Origin: Bacteroidia bacterium | GTDB lineage: Bacteria; Bacteroidota; Bacteroidia; J057 | Length of the DNA stretch: 64,000 nt | Reading direction: 5' to 3' | NCBI GenBank assembly: GCA_033391075.1 | Contig: JAWPMV010000004.1 | Span: forward strand, 118,642-182,641 | In this document: in pieces, positions 16,830 through 26,168 of the stretch | Layout: each line of letters opens with the position of its first letter | How positions within the stretch are numbered: position 1 is the first letter of the stretch | The notes under the pieces: model-generated | What the model saw: only the letters and a program-made list of their open reading frames with translations | The model's database searches: none | What the model was told of the DNA's origin: nothing | Program-made: the position numbers and the translations under genes

Positions 16830-18002
16830 TTAGTCTTCCATTTTCCAAAAATAAATTCCACCTGCTTGCTTACCGATATCTGCCGTAGAAACCAGTTCCA
16901 GTTTCGTAAGATCAATTACGTCAACAGAACCTGGCTCTGCACCTATGCCTTCTGCTGTTACGAAAGCGAATTTACTATCTGGTGTGATCGCAATTCCGTG
17001 AGATACTTTGCGGCTATTGGGTATGCGAGCGAGTTCTTCTCCAGTTTCCAGGTTCCAAACGCCGGTTTGTGCATCCGATTTATAGGTAACAACCATCAAT
17101 TTTCCATTGGGGCTGATCTCCACATTATAAGGTCCTTTTCCGGTAGAAAATTTGCGGGTAATCTTCCATTCTGCACGATCTACTTCCAAGACTTCTGCTA
17201 CTCCATTTCCAGCAACATAAAGTTTATTATTGGTCGGATGAGGAATAACCCAGGTGGGTTTTACTTTAGAATGCTTCATCTTCATTCCTCCTCCCATGCC
17301 CGAATGATCCATTTTGCTATGGTCCATCTTACTGTGGTCCATTTTGCTATGATCCATTCCTTGCATAGAATGATCCATGCCTCCTTCCTCTTCATCCAGA
17401 CTCAGGGTGCGACTCACTTCCAGGCTGGCTGCATCTATTTCAAAAAGTTCACCTGACATCATGGCCACGGAGTAGTGGAACATACCATCTGGAGAAATTC
17501 TGGAACCATGAGGCATAGAACCGGTGGTGATCTTTTTCAATTCGGTCATGGTCTCCGGATCAACAACAGATACAGAACTGGGAACCATTTTTCCATGTAG
17601 ATTGAAGTTTACAACATACATCAAGCCTGTTGCTGGTGAGATCTGCATGGTTGCCGGAAATAAGCCCAATTCAGTTGTTCCAACCAGTTTATTATCACCA
17701 GTCGTAAACTTATAGACTTTTCCATAAGGCATTCCATGAGCCATCGACAGATACCAATGTTTTTTATCCGGACTTACACTGATTCCGTGAGGGCCTTCAA
17801 TTTCTGTAGGAATATATCCTACCGGAATACGCTGTATGGCTTCAGCTTTCTCCCCATCAAATTTTACCAGGGCAACTTCATCTTCTGATTCAGCAGTTGC
17901 ATAGGCATAATAATTCTGAGCAAAAAGACTTCCTATTCCCCCTAAAGTCAGGAGGAACAGGAAACTTATGGTTAACATTATTTTTTGCATAAAGGCAATC
18001 AT
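16830..18002 (-). CDS. Secreted YncE-like beta-propeller with His/Met-rich metal-binding loop
   Basis: A 390-residue exported beta-propeller. The signal peptide follows MQKIMLTISFLFLL; Met1 or Met5 are both possible starts. Blades of the YncE/cytochrome D1-like type recur (KLYVAGNGVAEVLEVDRAEW, YNVEISPNGKLMVVTY, HGIAITPDSKFAFVTAEG). About residues 205-240 hold an insertion of repeated DHSKM units followed by a Gly/Met/Lys-rich stretch; this resembles the His/Met-rich copper-binding loops of PcoA/CopA-type proteins. No heme motif is present. It lies 20 nt after the LVIVD gene and 5 nt before the NTF2-like gene. A role in periplasmic metal (perhaps copper) binding is inferred from the loop only. 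Confidence 0.75.
   Translation of the reverse strand: MIAFMQKIMLTISFLFLLTLGGIGSLFAQNYYAYATAESEDEVALVKFDGEKAEAIQRIPVGYIPTEIEGPHGISVSPDKKHWYLSMAHGMPYGKVYKFTTGDNKLVGTTELGLFPATMQISPATGLMYVVNFNLHGKMVPSSVSVVDPETMTELKKITTGSMPHGSRISPDGMFHYSVAMMSGELFEIDAASLEVSRTLSLDEEEGGMDHSMQGMDHSKMDHSKMDHSKMDHSGMGGGMKMKHSKVKPTWVIPHPTNNKLYVAGNGVAEVLEVDRAEWKITRKFSTGKGPYNVEISPNGKLMVVTYKSDAQTGVWNLETGEELARIPNSRKVSHGIAITPDSKFAFVTAEGIGAEPGSVDVIDLTKLELVSTADIGKQAGGIYFWKMED
17300..17378. repeat. 15-bp tandem repeats encoding DHSKM units
   Basis: Within the YncE-like gene, near-identical 15-nt units (core CCATTTTGCTATG on the plus strand, with C/T variation) are repeated about four times and encode the DHSKM pentapeptides. 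The preserved peptide with silent differences suggests selection for the protein repeat, with possible length variation by slippage. Confidence 0.7.
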
Positions 18003-18022
18003 TGTGTTTGTTGAAGGATCTA

Positions 18023-20014
18023 TTATTTAACCTCTTCTTTCTTCTCCTGCATTTTTACGGACCAAAGCCCACTGTTCCAGTCGGAGAAGAAGATGTGTCC
18101 TTTGTGAGGTTGAGGTCCCCAGGTCATAGGGGCATTAGGAATACGTCCATTAGCATCTGTTGGCTTGAACCAGGACATTTCCCTTCCTTGTTGAAAGAGG
18201 TCGCCCATAAGATCACCAGAAATATCTACTACTCGTAATCCTGCATTGTAGTTAGCTACATAGAGTGTCTCTCCTTCGATCCAGAAGTTGTGAGAACCTG
18301 CACCAGGCACTTCATAATAAGCAACCTCTTTTGGATTCTCTAAATCGGTAAAATCAATTACGTGCAAATATCCTCCAGCATAGGTAGGCTTATCATCTGT
18401 ATACAAGCCATTGGGGAAGGCTTCATCCCCTGCAATGATGTAGAATTTTCCAGTAGATGGGCTTCTGAAAGGGAAAGCCGCATGATTCCATCCGCTTGGA
18501 TAGGCATAGCTGGCAACTTTCACAGGCTTCTCAGGAGTTCCTCCCCATTTTCCATTTCCAATATCCACCATTTGAACCCCATCAGACCAATTGGAAGAAT
18601 AAGCTATTCCATCCTCGATCCAGACATCGTGAATAGCATGTCCGGGAGAATCCAGTTCAAAGGTTCCTACTTTCTTGGGATTCTTTGGGTCTTTGATATT
18701 AATGATGTCATAACGCTCTCCATTGGAAAGAGCATAAACATGATCTTTATAGATAAAGAGGTTGTGTACGCCTCCGGTAAGTCCATCATTAAATTCTGTA
18801 TGCTTCTTCACATTTTTAGGATCGGTAACATCCAGAATTACGATTCCATTCTTTCTATTGGATGCTCCTTCCCGACTGATGATACATACCTTGCCATCTT
18901 CAGAAACCTTTACATCATTCACGGTTCTGGCATCCACGGTGAAAGTATCGATTCCTACAATATTCGCTGGATCGGTTACGTCCCAGAAATAAGCTTCACC
19001 ATTTGCCCCCCAGGTTCCGGTTACGGCATAATCTCTGCCATCCACTCCTTCCCAAACCCAGAGGTCTGAGGTGTGTACGTTATTTACAGAACCTTTTCCT
19101 ACGAAATCGATGGGCGTCTGGATGTTTCTTGGAACAATATTGATGCTACGAGTAACAGAAACCGGCCCACAATTGGCCGATATAGAATACATTCCATCTA
19201 TATAGGCTACAAATCTTCCGTCTTGCTCGATCATACCAGCGGCTGTGTAAGAAGGATTGTTGGATCTTCCTTGATAGCTATAGTGAATAGGGACATTCTG
19301 TAGAACCTTTCCTCCTTTATCTCTGGCGATAACGGTAAAAGGAATAACATCTCCGGTTTTAGCTTCTGGTATCAGATTGGCAATTTCCAGTTCAGCTACA
19401 GGATTTTTGGCGATCGAAACGGCGATTCTTTTTTCCAGATTTGAATGGCTGGCAGTAAGGGTGATTTTCCCTTTTTTATGAGCGATCAGATTTCCAAAAG
19501 GATCAACACTGGCAACAGCAGGATTGCTACTTTCCAGGCTTACTTTCAGGTCATCTCTAAATAGATCACTTTCATCCAGAACTCTTGTTTTGACATTGGT
19601 TTGAGTTCCGGTATAAACCATAGTTGGGGCATTGAGAAACTGAACATCCTTGGGATCCGGGAAGTTCACTTTAACTTCTATATCTGCACGGGCAAAATTG
19701 CCTTCAGGATCAGGACGAATTACTATGATCCCTACGACTCCTCCTTTATAGGCGGTTAGCATCCCCTGTTCATCAACAGATACAGTTTTGGATGAGCGGG
19801 AAAAATATCGGAGACCGGAAGTGCCTACTTCTTTTCCATCGTTATCTATAACCTTTGCTCTGAGTTGAAGAGTTTCTCCGACATTCATTGTTGGATTTTC
19901 TGGAGAAACTGTAATGCGAAATTGAGATTTTTGTGCCTGAAGCAGGCTAAGGGTAAATATTCCCAGAGCAAGCATAAGCAGACTTTTGCGTAGCGTTTCT
20001 TTTATCAAGTGCAT
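18023..20014 (-). CDS. Secreted LVIVD-repeat protein with bacterial Ig-like domains
   Basis: A 663-residue exported protein, first gene of a three-gene operon. The signal peptide is in residues 1-27 (LLMLALGIFTLSLLQAQ). Residues about 30-210 contain two Ig-like (Big_2 type) domains: RITVSPENPTMNVGETLQLRA and the SLESSNPAVASVDPFGNLIAHK pattern. The C-terminal two thirds are LVIVD/choice-of-anchor propeller repeats: NGIVILDVTDPKNVKKH, RYDIINIKDPKNPKKVG, GLRVVDISGDLMG, and SGLWSVKMQ at the end. Such proteins are surface-exposed and of unknown function. The operon partners are a metal-loop propeller and an NTF2-like protein, so an extracellular assembly is possible but unproven. Confidence 0.75.
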   Translation of the reverse strand: MHLIKETLRKSLLMLALGIFTLSLLQAQKSQFRITVSPENPTMNVGETLQLRAKVIDNDGKEVGTSGLRYFSRSSKTVSVDEQGMLTAYKGGVVGIIVIRPDPEGNFARADIEVKVNFPDPKDVQFLNAPTMVYTGTQTNVKTRVLDESDLFRDDLKVSLESSNPAVASVDPFGNLIAHKKGKITLTASHSNLEKRIAVSIAKNPVAELEIANLIPEAKTGDVIPFTVIARDKGGKVLQNVPIHYSYQGRSNNPSYTAAGMIEQDGRFVAYIDGMYSISANCGPVSVTRSINIVPRNIQTPIDFVGKGSVNNVHTSDLWVWEGVDGRDYAVTGTWGANGEAYFWDVTDPANIVGIDTFTVDARTVNDVKVSEDGKVCIISREGASNRKNGIVILDVTDPKNVKKHTEFNDGLTGGVHNLFIYKDHVYALSNGERYDIINIKDPKNPKKVGTFELDSPGHAIHDVWIEDGIAYSSNWSDGVQMVDIGNGKWGGTPEKPVKVASYAYPSGWNHAAFPFRSPSTGKFYIIAGDEAFPNGLYTDDKPTYAGGYLHVIDFTDLENPKEVAYYEVPGAGSHNFWIEGETLYVANYNAGLRVVDISGDLMGDLFQQGREMSWFKPTDANGRIPNAPMTWGPQPHKGHIFFSDWNSGLWSVKMQEKKEEVK

Positions 20015-20133
20015 GGGCTAAGGTGGTTTTTAGGTTAGCTTAGATCGGTCTAATATATGGAAATTATCGCTGTCTGAATACGCGATCATTTATAAAAAGC
20101 CTTATTCTCGCCCAATGATGTGATTTTTTAGAC

Positions 20134-20156
20134 AAGCCTGAGGAGCATTCAGGCTT
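20134..20156. terminator. Hairpin at the 3' end of the alpha/beta hydrolase gene
   Basis: AAGCCTGA (20134-20141) pairs with TCAGGCTT (20149-20156) and is followed on the plus strand by a T run. The right arm overlaps the stop codon of the minus-strand hydrolase gene. On the minus strand a U tract is lacking, so its efficiency there is doubtful. Confidence 0.4.
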
Positions 20157-21027
20157 TTTTGCCTTCCAGCAATTTCAAGGGGACTTCCCATAGGCTATCT
20201 CGGCATTTGGAGGAAAAGAATCCGCTATGAGCGATTTTTTTCCTCCCGAAATCTAAGGGGTTTAGCGGGAGTCTGTTTAAAGGGGCTTTGGTATAAAGGT
20301 CCAGAACACTAGAGAGCGTGCCCGCTGTTGCAAGTTCGTCGTCTGTAAACCAGATCGCATCTATGGGGCAATCAATCTGATCATAAAAATGATCGGAAAG
20401 CTCCTTCTTTAGCATGCCTGATATATACCTGGATCTCTTTCCCCAATCTGCCCATTCTCTGGCAACTCCTTTTGCTACAGCTACTCCTCGATAGGTCAGA
20501 CTCTTGGGGAGGTAACCATAGATGCGAGTCAGGAGCGGGATATGGATGTACCACATGAAGAGGGTGAAGAAATTTACCGGGAACTTCTCATCTCCCCAAT
20601 AGCCTCCCATTGCAGAGATGAATACTACCCTTTTCAGCAAATGATGATTTTCAACCAATCCGAAAATTTGACCTCCAATGCTGTGGAAAATACCGTATAT
20701 ATCCTCTTGCGGAAAGCGTTCTTTAATCCAATTGAGCCCTGCTACCATGTCCTGCCTGGCCCAGTTTCGGAGGTTGATTCGATCCGCATATTTGGCTTTG
20801 AGATGCTCTTCACCTATGCCCCGAAAATCGAAGGTCAAACAATTATATCCTTGTTCGCTGAGATAGCTCGCATATTTGAAATAATAAGCCTGCGGCACAC
20901 CCAAACCAGGCGTCAGAAGAATTGCCGCTTTGGATGGGCCGTTGGACGGAAAGAAATTTGCAGAAAGCTCGATCCCATCTTCAGTTTGAAGTTGAAAGGA
21001 TTCTATTTGATAAGAGGCTTCTTCCAA
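20149..21027 (-). CDS. Alpha/beta hydrolase family protein
   Basis: A 292-residue cytoplasmic alpha/beta hydrolase of the serine aminopeptidase S33-like type. ILLTPGLGVPQAYYFKYASYL gives the oxyanion-side loop, NCLTFDFRGIGEEH is the typical strand-loop, and the nucleophile elbow reads GIFHSIGGQIFGL with Ser as the presumed nucleophile; the residue two before it is Phe where Gly is usual. DAIWFTDDELATAG holds a candidate acid and HSGFFSSKCRDSLWEVP a candidate catalytic His near the C-terminus. Length fits. The substrate is unknown; esterase or lipase activity is plausible. It is 61 nt downstream of the PQQ-type dehydrogenase gene on the same strand. Confidence 0.8.
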   Translation of the reverse strand: MEEASYQIESFQLQTEDGIELSANFFPSNGPSKAAILLTPGLGVPQAYYFKYASYLSEQGYNCLTFDFRGIGEEHLKAKYADRINLRNWARQDMVAGLNWIKERFPQEDIYGIFHSIGGQIFGLVENHHLLKRVVFISAMGGYWGDEKFPVNFFTLFMWYIHIPLLTRIYGYLPKSLTYRGVAVAKGVAREWADWGKRSRYISGMLKKELSDHFYDQIDCPIDAIWFTDDELATAGTLSSVLDLYTKAPLNRLPLNPLDFGRKKIAHSGFFSSKCRDSLWEVPLKLLEGKKA

Positions 21028-21088
21028 GATTTAATGATTAGTTTCCCGTGCAGTCTACCCTCCCAATATAGGAAGGATTCGGAAATTG

Positions 21089-23059
21089 CTATTCAGGCAA
21101 AGCATAAGCAATCACCGAATCCCCCAGTTTTGAACCTCCTCTTCCGTGTCCACCTGCAGCAATGATTAGGTATTGTTTATTCTCCTTACTTGTACGGTAC
21201 GTCATGGGAGTCGCTTGTCCACCTGCAGGCAATCTTTCCTCCCACAACATTTCTCCACTTTTAAGATCGAAGGCTCGTATGTAGTTATCTAATGCAGCGG
21301 CGATGAAAATGATGCCGGATTTTGTGATAAGTGGCCCTCCGAGGTTTGGTACTCCGTATTTCAGCTTGATGGGCACTGGCGCTAAGTCTTTAGTTGTACC
21401 AAAGGGCTGTTGCCACAGAATTTCTCCCTTCCTCATATCAATGGCTATCAATTTTCCCCAGGGAGGTGCATTACAGGGTAATCCCAGAGAAGAAAGGAAG
21501 GCTTCACGTCTCATTGCATAGGGAGTTCCTGTTTGAGGAGTTATTTCTACTCCCGGATTATCTTTTTTGGCCTGCTCAAATGCTTCATTCGGTAGCAAGG
21601 TGACGAGATAGGGCAAATCAGAGACATTGGCCACCAAAATCTGATTTTCTTTATCAAAAGCTATCCCTCCCCAATTGCTTCCTCCTGCTACGCCGGGATA
21701 TGCCAGGGTCGCTTGATTTAATCGCGGAGGTGTATAAGCCCCTTCATAATGAACTTTCGCAAAGCTTTCTTCACAATCTCCACTCATTCCTAATGGCCCC
21801 CAAAGATCATCTTTTGAGAGATCATGTCTGATAAGGGGGGGAGGAGCTGTTGGATAGGGTTGAGTCGGGGAAGTGAATTCGCCTGGAACCGTAGTTTGAG
21901 GAACTGTTCTTTCTTCTACAGGAATAATGGGTTTGCCGTTGAGTCGATTTAGGGTAAAGATGAGTCCCATTTTGGTAGCTTGCAGAACCGCCGGAACTTT
22001 TTTCCCTTCCCATTCTACTTCTGTAAGGGTAGGCTGTGCCGGAACATCGAAATCCCAAAGATCATGGTGAACCGTTTGAAAGTTCCATACCACTTCACCA
22101 GTAGATGCCCGTAGCGCAACAACCGAACTTCCATAGTAATCCAGTCCATTTCTCAAGCCCCCAAAATAATCAGGGGAAGGATTGCCAGTGGGAACAAAGA
22201 GGAGGTCATTTTCTATATCCACGGACATAGGCGCCCAAACATTAGGCGAGCCCAAGTGATAGCCTCCCTCAGAAAGCAAACTACTATCAATGACTCCTTC
22301 AGGTGGTCTCAAATCCCAGCTCCAAACCAATTCTCCGCTTCTCACATCATAGGCTTTGACCACTCCACTGGGGGCATCTCTTCGCATATTATCTGCTACG
22401 GCAGATCCGACGATTGCCAAATTACCCGCAATAGCCGGAGGAGAAGTGATTTGGTATTCTCCTTTCCATAAAGTTTCGCCCATGCCTTCCATCAAATCTA
22501 TTTCCCCATTATTCCCAAAGTCCTTGCAGGGCTGTCCATCTTTAGCCTGAACAGCTATCAGCCGAGAATCAGCCGTAGCCATCAGGATGCGTTCATCACA
22601 ATTTCCGGCATTACAGGAATCTTCCTTCCAATAGGAAACCCCACGGCATATCAATTGATTCGCGTAAAATCCTTTGAGATCTATCTGAGGATCGAAGGTC
22701 CATCTTTCTTCCCCACTTTCCGGATCCAGGGCTATAATGCGATTGAAAGGAGTAGGGAAATACAAGGTACTATCTACCAATATTGGCGTAGCCTCAAAGG
22801 CAGTGCTTGTAGGAACTTCTCCCTTTCCATCAGATACATCTCCTGTATGATATTCCCAGGCTATTTTCAGTTCGTCTACATTTTCTTTGGTGATCTGAGT
22901 TAAAGGGGAATATCTTTCTCCGAAATCAGTCCCTCCATAAGAAGTCCAGTTTCCTACAGGCCCGCTATAATCCCAATTTTCGTCTGAACTGCAGGCGCCT
23001 AGGAAAAGAAGGAACAGGATAGAAAGTATTGCTTTGAAAAATTGAAATGAGGCTTTCAT
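21089..23059 (-). CDS. PQQ-dependent dehydrogenase-like lipoprotein (quinoprotein propeller)
   Basis: A 656-residue protein with a lipoprotein signal (FLLFLGAC lipobox) and an eight-bladed quinoprotein propeller. WTSYGGTDFGERYSPLTQI near residue 37 and later SGEERWTFDP, GEVVWNFQTVHHDLWDFDVP and GGPLITKSGIIFIAAALDNYIRAF motifs match membrane glucose/glycerol dehydrogenase-type PQQ enzymes, which oxidise sugars or alcohols in the periplasm and feed electrons to the respiratory chain. There is no C-terminal cytochrome domain. A Cys-rich insert (DSCNAGNCDERI) sits in the third blade area and could form a disulfide. The substrate is unknown, and no pqq biosynthesis genes are in the window. Confidence 0.85.
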   Translation of the reverse strand: MKASFQFFKAILSILFLLFLGACSSDENWDYSGPVGNWTSYGGTDFGERYSPLTQITKENVDELKIAWEYHTGDVSDGKGEVPTSTAFEATPILVDSTLYFPTPFNRIIALDPESGEERWTFDPQIDLKGFYANQLICRGVSYWKEDSCNAGNCDERILMATADSRLIAVQAKDGQPCKDFGNNGEIDLMEGMGETLWKGEYQITSPPAIAGNLAIVGSAVADNMRRDAPSGVVKAYDVRSGELVWSWDLRPPEGVIDSSLLSEGGYHLGSPNVWAPMSVDIENDLLFVPTGNPSPDYFGGLRNGLDYYGSSVVALRASTGEVVWNFQTVHHDLWDFDVPAQPTLTEVEWEGKKVPAVLQATKMGLIFTLNRLNGKPIIPVEERTVPQTTVPGEFTSPTQPYPTAPPPLIRHDLSKDDLWGPLGMSGDCEESFAKVHYEGAYTPPRLNQATLAYPGVAGGSNWGGIAFDKENQILVANVSDLPYLVTLLPNEAFEQAKKDNPGVEITPQTGTPYAMRREAFLSSLGLPCNAPPWGKLIAIDMRKGEILWQQPFGTTKDLAPVPIKLKYGVPNLGGPLITKSGIIFIAAALDNYIRAFDLKSGEMLWEERLPAGGQATPMTYRTSKENKQYLIIAAGGHGRGGSKLGDSVIAYALPE

Positions 23060-23151
23060 TTGCTTGAACCTTTTTTAGTGAATAATATAGGAACGAAGCT
23101 ATCAGAGCTTGAGAGAGAATGCCTATCATTTTCAAAAATTATTGACGGATT

Positions 23152-24231
23152 TCAAAATCCATCAGGATTTTCGTTTTCCAGAACTCCGGAAACAAGCCTT
23201 TCTTTGCGGTAAGCTCTGGGGGTTTGTCCGCTAAACTCCTTAAAGGCTTTATTGAAAGGACTGATCGAAACATAGCCCAATTCAAATGCAATTTCAGTGA
23301 TGGTTTTTTCCTCTTGAGAAGGATCGCTGAGGATTTTCATGGCATCCTTTACCCTAAAGGAATTGATAAACTGATTGAAGTTTCGAAACCCTAGTTCCTG
23401 ATTGATACTTTGGCGGAGTTTGTATTCCTTCATGTCCAGTCGATCGGCCAGGTCCCGTATACTGAGCCCTTCCTCCAGATAAACTTTTTTATCAACTAAG
23501 TGCTCTCGCAATCCTTCAGGCAAGTCTTTCTCCTTGCCCTGCTCGGGTAGGCTAGGCGTAACTTTTTTTGCAGCATCAAAAATTTCCTCATTGATATTGA
23601 GAAGGTAAATGGAAAAGAGCAATACCAGGAGTAATATCCCCAGCTTTTGTACAAATTCAATGAGAGTTGGGAGCTCGTCATGTTGAAGGGCCATCAGAGA
23701 ACTTATGGTGAGAATCATAAGGAAGGCGGAAAGAAGAATAAAGAGCATGCGGAATCGTATCCTTCCCGGCACCAGATCTCCCTGATAATTTTTCATGGCC
23801 TCAAAGAGTCCGGCTATCACAAATGCAAGAGAAATCAGATAAGGAGGCAAATAGGCAAGAACCTTTATATCATCTTCCAGATTGCTCCAAAATAAGCCAT
23901 TGAATACATAAAGGCTTGTATGCAGAACAACGATTCCCAGAATTAGCCATAGATATTTCTTTTTCCACCGAAAGACATCATCGAATAAGGCTTTGCTAAA
24001 GAGGTAGAAGCTTAAGGGGACTGCAACCGAAAAAGGCAAGATCGTATGAAATAGCCAGAAATTACTTTTCACCGGTTCCCAATAGGCAATGAGGTATGCC
24101 ATCAGAGATAAGGCAAAGAGGGAAGCACTCATGCTAAAAAAATTCTTTTTGTCTGATCTCAGAACCATAATTAAGGTCAGCAGGAGTTGGCCGACGGTAA
24201 CAAATCTGAATATGTCTATAAAGAATTCCAA
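23152..24231 (-). CDS. Membrane-bound AraC-family transcriptional regulator
   Basis: A 359-residue protein with about seven hydrophobic segments in residues 1-215 (for example LFALSLMAYLIAYW, YLWLILGIVVLHTSLYVF, LLLVLLFSIYLLNI) and a C-terminal AraC-type double helix-turn-helix from about 245 to 345. The first HTH contains LSIRDLADRLDMKEYKLRQSI and the second TITEIAFELGYVSISPFNKA followed by the signature FKEFSGQTPRAYRKERL. Regulators of this membrane-sensor type are common in Bacteroidota, with unknown ligands. It is upstream of the PQQ-type gene on the same strand (92-nt gap) and divergent from L-serine dehydratase, so either could be its target. Confidence 0.85.
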   Translation of the reverse strand: MEFFIDIFRFVTVGQLLLTLIMVLRSDKKNFFSMSASLFALSLMAYLIAYWEPVKSNFWLFHTILPFSVAVPLSFYLFSKALFDDVFRWKKKYLWLILGIVVLHTSLYVFNGLFWSNLEDDIKVLAYLPPYLISLAFVIAGLFEAMKNYQGDLVPGRIRFRMLFILLSAFLMILTISSLMALQHDELPTLIEFVQKLGILLLVLLFSIYLLNINEEIFDAAKKVTPSLPEQGKEKDLPEGLREHLVDKKVYLEEGLSIRDLADRLDMKEYKLRQSINQELGFRNFNQFINSFRVKDAMKILSDPSQEEKTITEIAFELGYVSISPFNKAFKEFSGQTPRAYRKERLVSGVLENENPDGF

Positions 24232-24402
24232 TTAGCTTGTTGAGGGTGAAAAAAGCAGAACCAATGCTGAGGCAAGTAGGATTCAGGATTTAAATTAAGA
24301 GAAATTTACAAGAGAGGAAATTTATAGGGCAAGGCAGATTGGGAAAGAGAGACAAAAAGAATTGATGATTTCCTGTATATTTAAACCTAAATCTATTGAA
24401 AC

Positions 24403-26004
24403 ATGAACTACCCCAGTATCTTTAACGATGTGCTCGGCCCGGTCATGCGAGGCCCTTCCAGTTCCCATTGTGCTGCTTCTTTGCGAATAGGAAGATTGTG
24501 CCGCGACCTGATGGATGGTGATATCAAAGAGGTTTTGATTGAATATGATCCCAATGGATCATTGGCGACTACCCACAAAGGGCAAGGCTCAGATATGGGA
24601 TTATTTGGAGGATTCCTGGGATGGGAAGCACATGACGAGAGATTGCCGGATTACCTCAAAGCTGTGAAAGCTGCAGGAATGGATATTCAAATAGAAATCC
24701 ATGATATACAGGCTGATCACCCCAACACCTATAAGATCAGTTTAAAGAATGCCCGAGAGGAAAGGAAAATGATTGCCCTTTCGACAGGTGGGGGTATGAT
24801 TGAGGTCATTGAAATAGATGGAGCTCCTCTTTTTATGGCGGGAGATTATTATGAGACCTTGATTTATTTGAAGAAAGGGAGTTCTATTCTCGATTACCTG
24901 AATAGCCTGGGTGAATTTGATGAGATCATAGAGCATGCTGGAGAAATGGATTTTGTGGAGATAAAGGCGCAGGAATTTCTGTCTGAGGAAATCATGCAGG
25001 AATTGGAAGCCATGGAGGAAGTTTTGTTCATCAAAAAACTGGCGCCGGTTCTTCCGATCATGTCTCGCCAGGGCTTGAAAGTTCCCTTTATCAGCTGTGA
25101 GGAAATGCTGGCTTATAATAAAGACAAAGATCTGGAGCTTTGGGAACTGGCCATCGAATATGAAAGTATGCGAGGCAATATCTCTAAGTTGGAGGTAATT
25201 GATCGGATGAGGGAATTGGTAGGGATCATGCAAAAATCCATTGACTACGGATTGCTGGGAACAGAATATGCAGATCGGATTTTAGGAAATCAGTCTAAAG
25301 GTTTTCAGGAGAAAATGGAAGCAGATAGCCTGGTACATAATGAAGTCCTAAATAAGATCATTCTTTATGTTACCGCCATGATGGAGGTAAAAAGTGCAAT
25401 GGGAGTTATTGTAGCTGCACCTACTGCTGGTGCATGTGGGGCTTTGCCGGGAGCCGTTCTGGGAGCCAGGGCAGCAATGAATTTACCCGAAGAAGAAGCC
25501 ATCAAAGCTATGTTGGCAGCGGGGATGATAGGCGTTTTTATTTCTGCGCATGCTACTTTCGCTGCGGAAGTTGGAGGTTGCCAGGCAGAATGTGGTTCCG
25601 GATCAGGCATGGCTGCCGCAGCTATTGTTCATTTGGGCGGAGGGAATCTGTCTCAATCCATATCTGCTTCTTCTCAGGCATTACAAAACTCACTGGGAAT
25701 GATTTGCGATCCTATAGCCAATCGGGTGGAAGCCCCTTGTCTGGGCAAAAACATAATGGCCGCATCCAATGCACTTTCCTGTGCAAATATGGCCCTTGCG
25801 AATTATGACCACCTGATTCCCTTGGACGAAGTAATCGAAACCATGGATAAGGTAGGCAAAAGTATCCCCAATGATTTGAGGTGTACGACTTTGGGCGGCC
25901 TTTCCATTACCAAAACATCCAAAGAGATAGAAGCTCGCCTCGCTGCGAATGCGGGAGAAGGGGCAGAAATACAATTGAGTCCTTCTCGCTTTAAGGTTTG
26001 TTAA
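24403..26004 (+). CDS. sdaA: L-serine ammonia-lyase, iron-sulfur dependent, single chain
   Basis: A 533-residue cytoplasmic enzyme (EC 4.3.1.17) converting L-serine to pyruvate and ammonia with a [4Fe-4S] cluster. The N-terminal beta domain opens with FNDVLGPVMRGPSSSHCAAS and contains an ACT-like stretch. The alpha domain contains APTAGACGALPGAVLGARAA, the Cys-rich GGCQAECGSGSGMAAAAI and MICDPIANRVEAPCLGKN, which supply the cluster cysteines, and ends with MDKVGKSIPNDLRCTTLGG. Alpha and beta domains are fused in one chain. It is followed by a dispersed palindromic repeat and then a sodium-dependent transporter, which may carry an amino acid. Confidence 0.93.
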   Translation: MNYPSIFNDVLGPVMRGPSSSHCAASLRIGRLCRDLMDGDIKEVLIEYDPNGSLATTHKGQGSDMGLFGGFLGWEAHDERLPDYLKAVKAAGMDIQIEIHDIQADHPNTYKISLKNAREERKMIALSTGGGMIEVIEIDGAPLFMAGDYYETLIYLKKGSSILDYLNSLGEFDEIIEHAGEMDFVEIKAQEFLSEEIMQELEAMEEVLFIKKLAPVLPIMSRQGLKVPFISCEEMLAYNKDKDLELWELAIEYESMRGNISKLEVIDRMRELVGIMQKSIDYGLLGTEYADRILGNQSKGFQEKMEADSLVHNEVLNKIILYVTAMMEVKSAMGVIVAAPTAGACGALPGAVLGARAAMNLPEEEAIKAMLAAGMIGVFISAHATFAAEVGGCQAECGSGSGMAAAAIVHLGGGNLSQSISASSQALQNSLGMICDPIANRVEAPCLGKNIMAASNALSCANMALANYDHLIPLDEVIETMDKVGKSIPNDLRCTTLGGLSITKTSKEIEARLAANAGEGAEIQLSPSRFKVC

Positions 26005-26040
26005 TCACAAAATTGAATTGATCAAAAATCAAAATATATA

Positions 26041-26134
26041 TGTCATCCCGGCCTTTGTCCAAGAGCCGGGATCTCTCGCAAACACATTTTGATCGCTAGA
26101 GATCCCGGATATCGAGGTGGATTCCGGGATGACA
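26041..26134. repeat. Nested palindromic repeat element (REP/BIME-like)
   Basis: The outer arms TGTCATCCCGG (26041-26051) and CCGGGATGACA (26124-26134) are perfect inverted repeats; the inner arms CCGGGATCTCT (26066-26076) and AGAGATCCCGG (26098-26108) are too. Each half also folds locally through ATCCCGG/CCGGGAT. The element sits between sdaA and the transporter gene and is followed by a T run (26136-26141). It looks like a dispersed extragenic palindrome that may also stop transcription. Confidence 0.75.
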
Positions 26135-26168
26135 GTTTTTTAACTGACACTAACGCATACTACTACAG

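Noticed and set aside
18362..19069. 235-codon plus-strand open frame
   Set aside because: Antisense to the LVIVD-repeat gene; no domain features.
20542..21165. 207-codon plus-strand open frame
   Set aside because: Antisense to the alpha/beta hydrolase and PQQ-type genes; a shadow frame.
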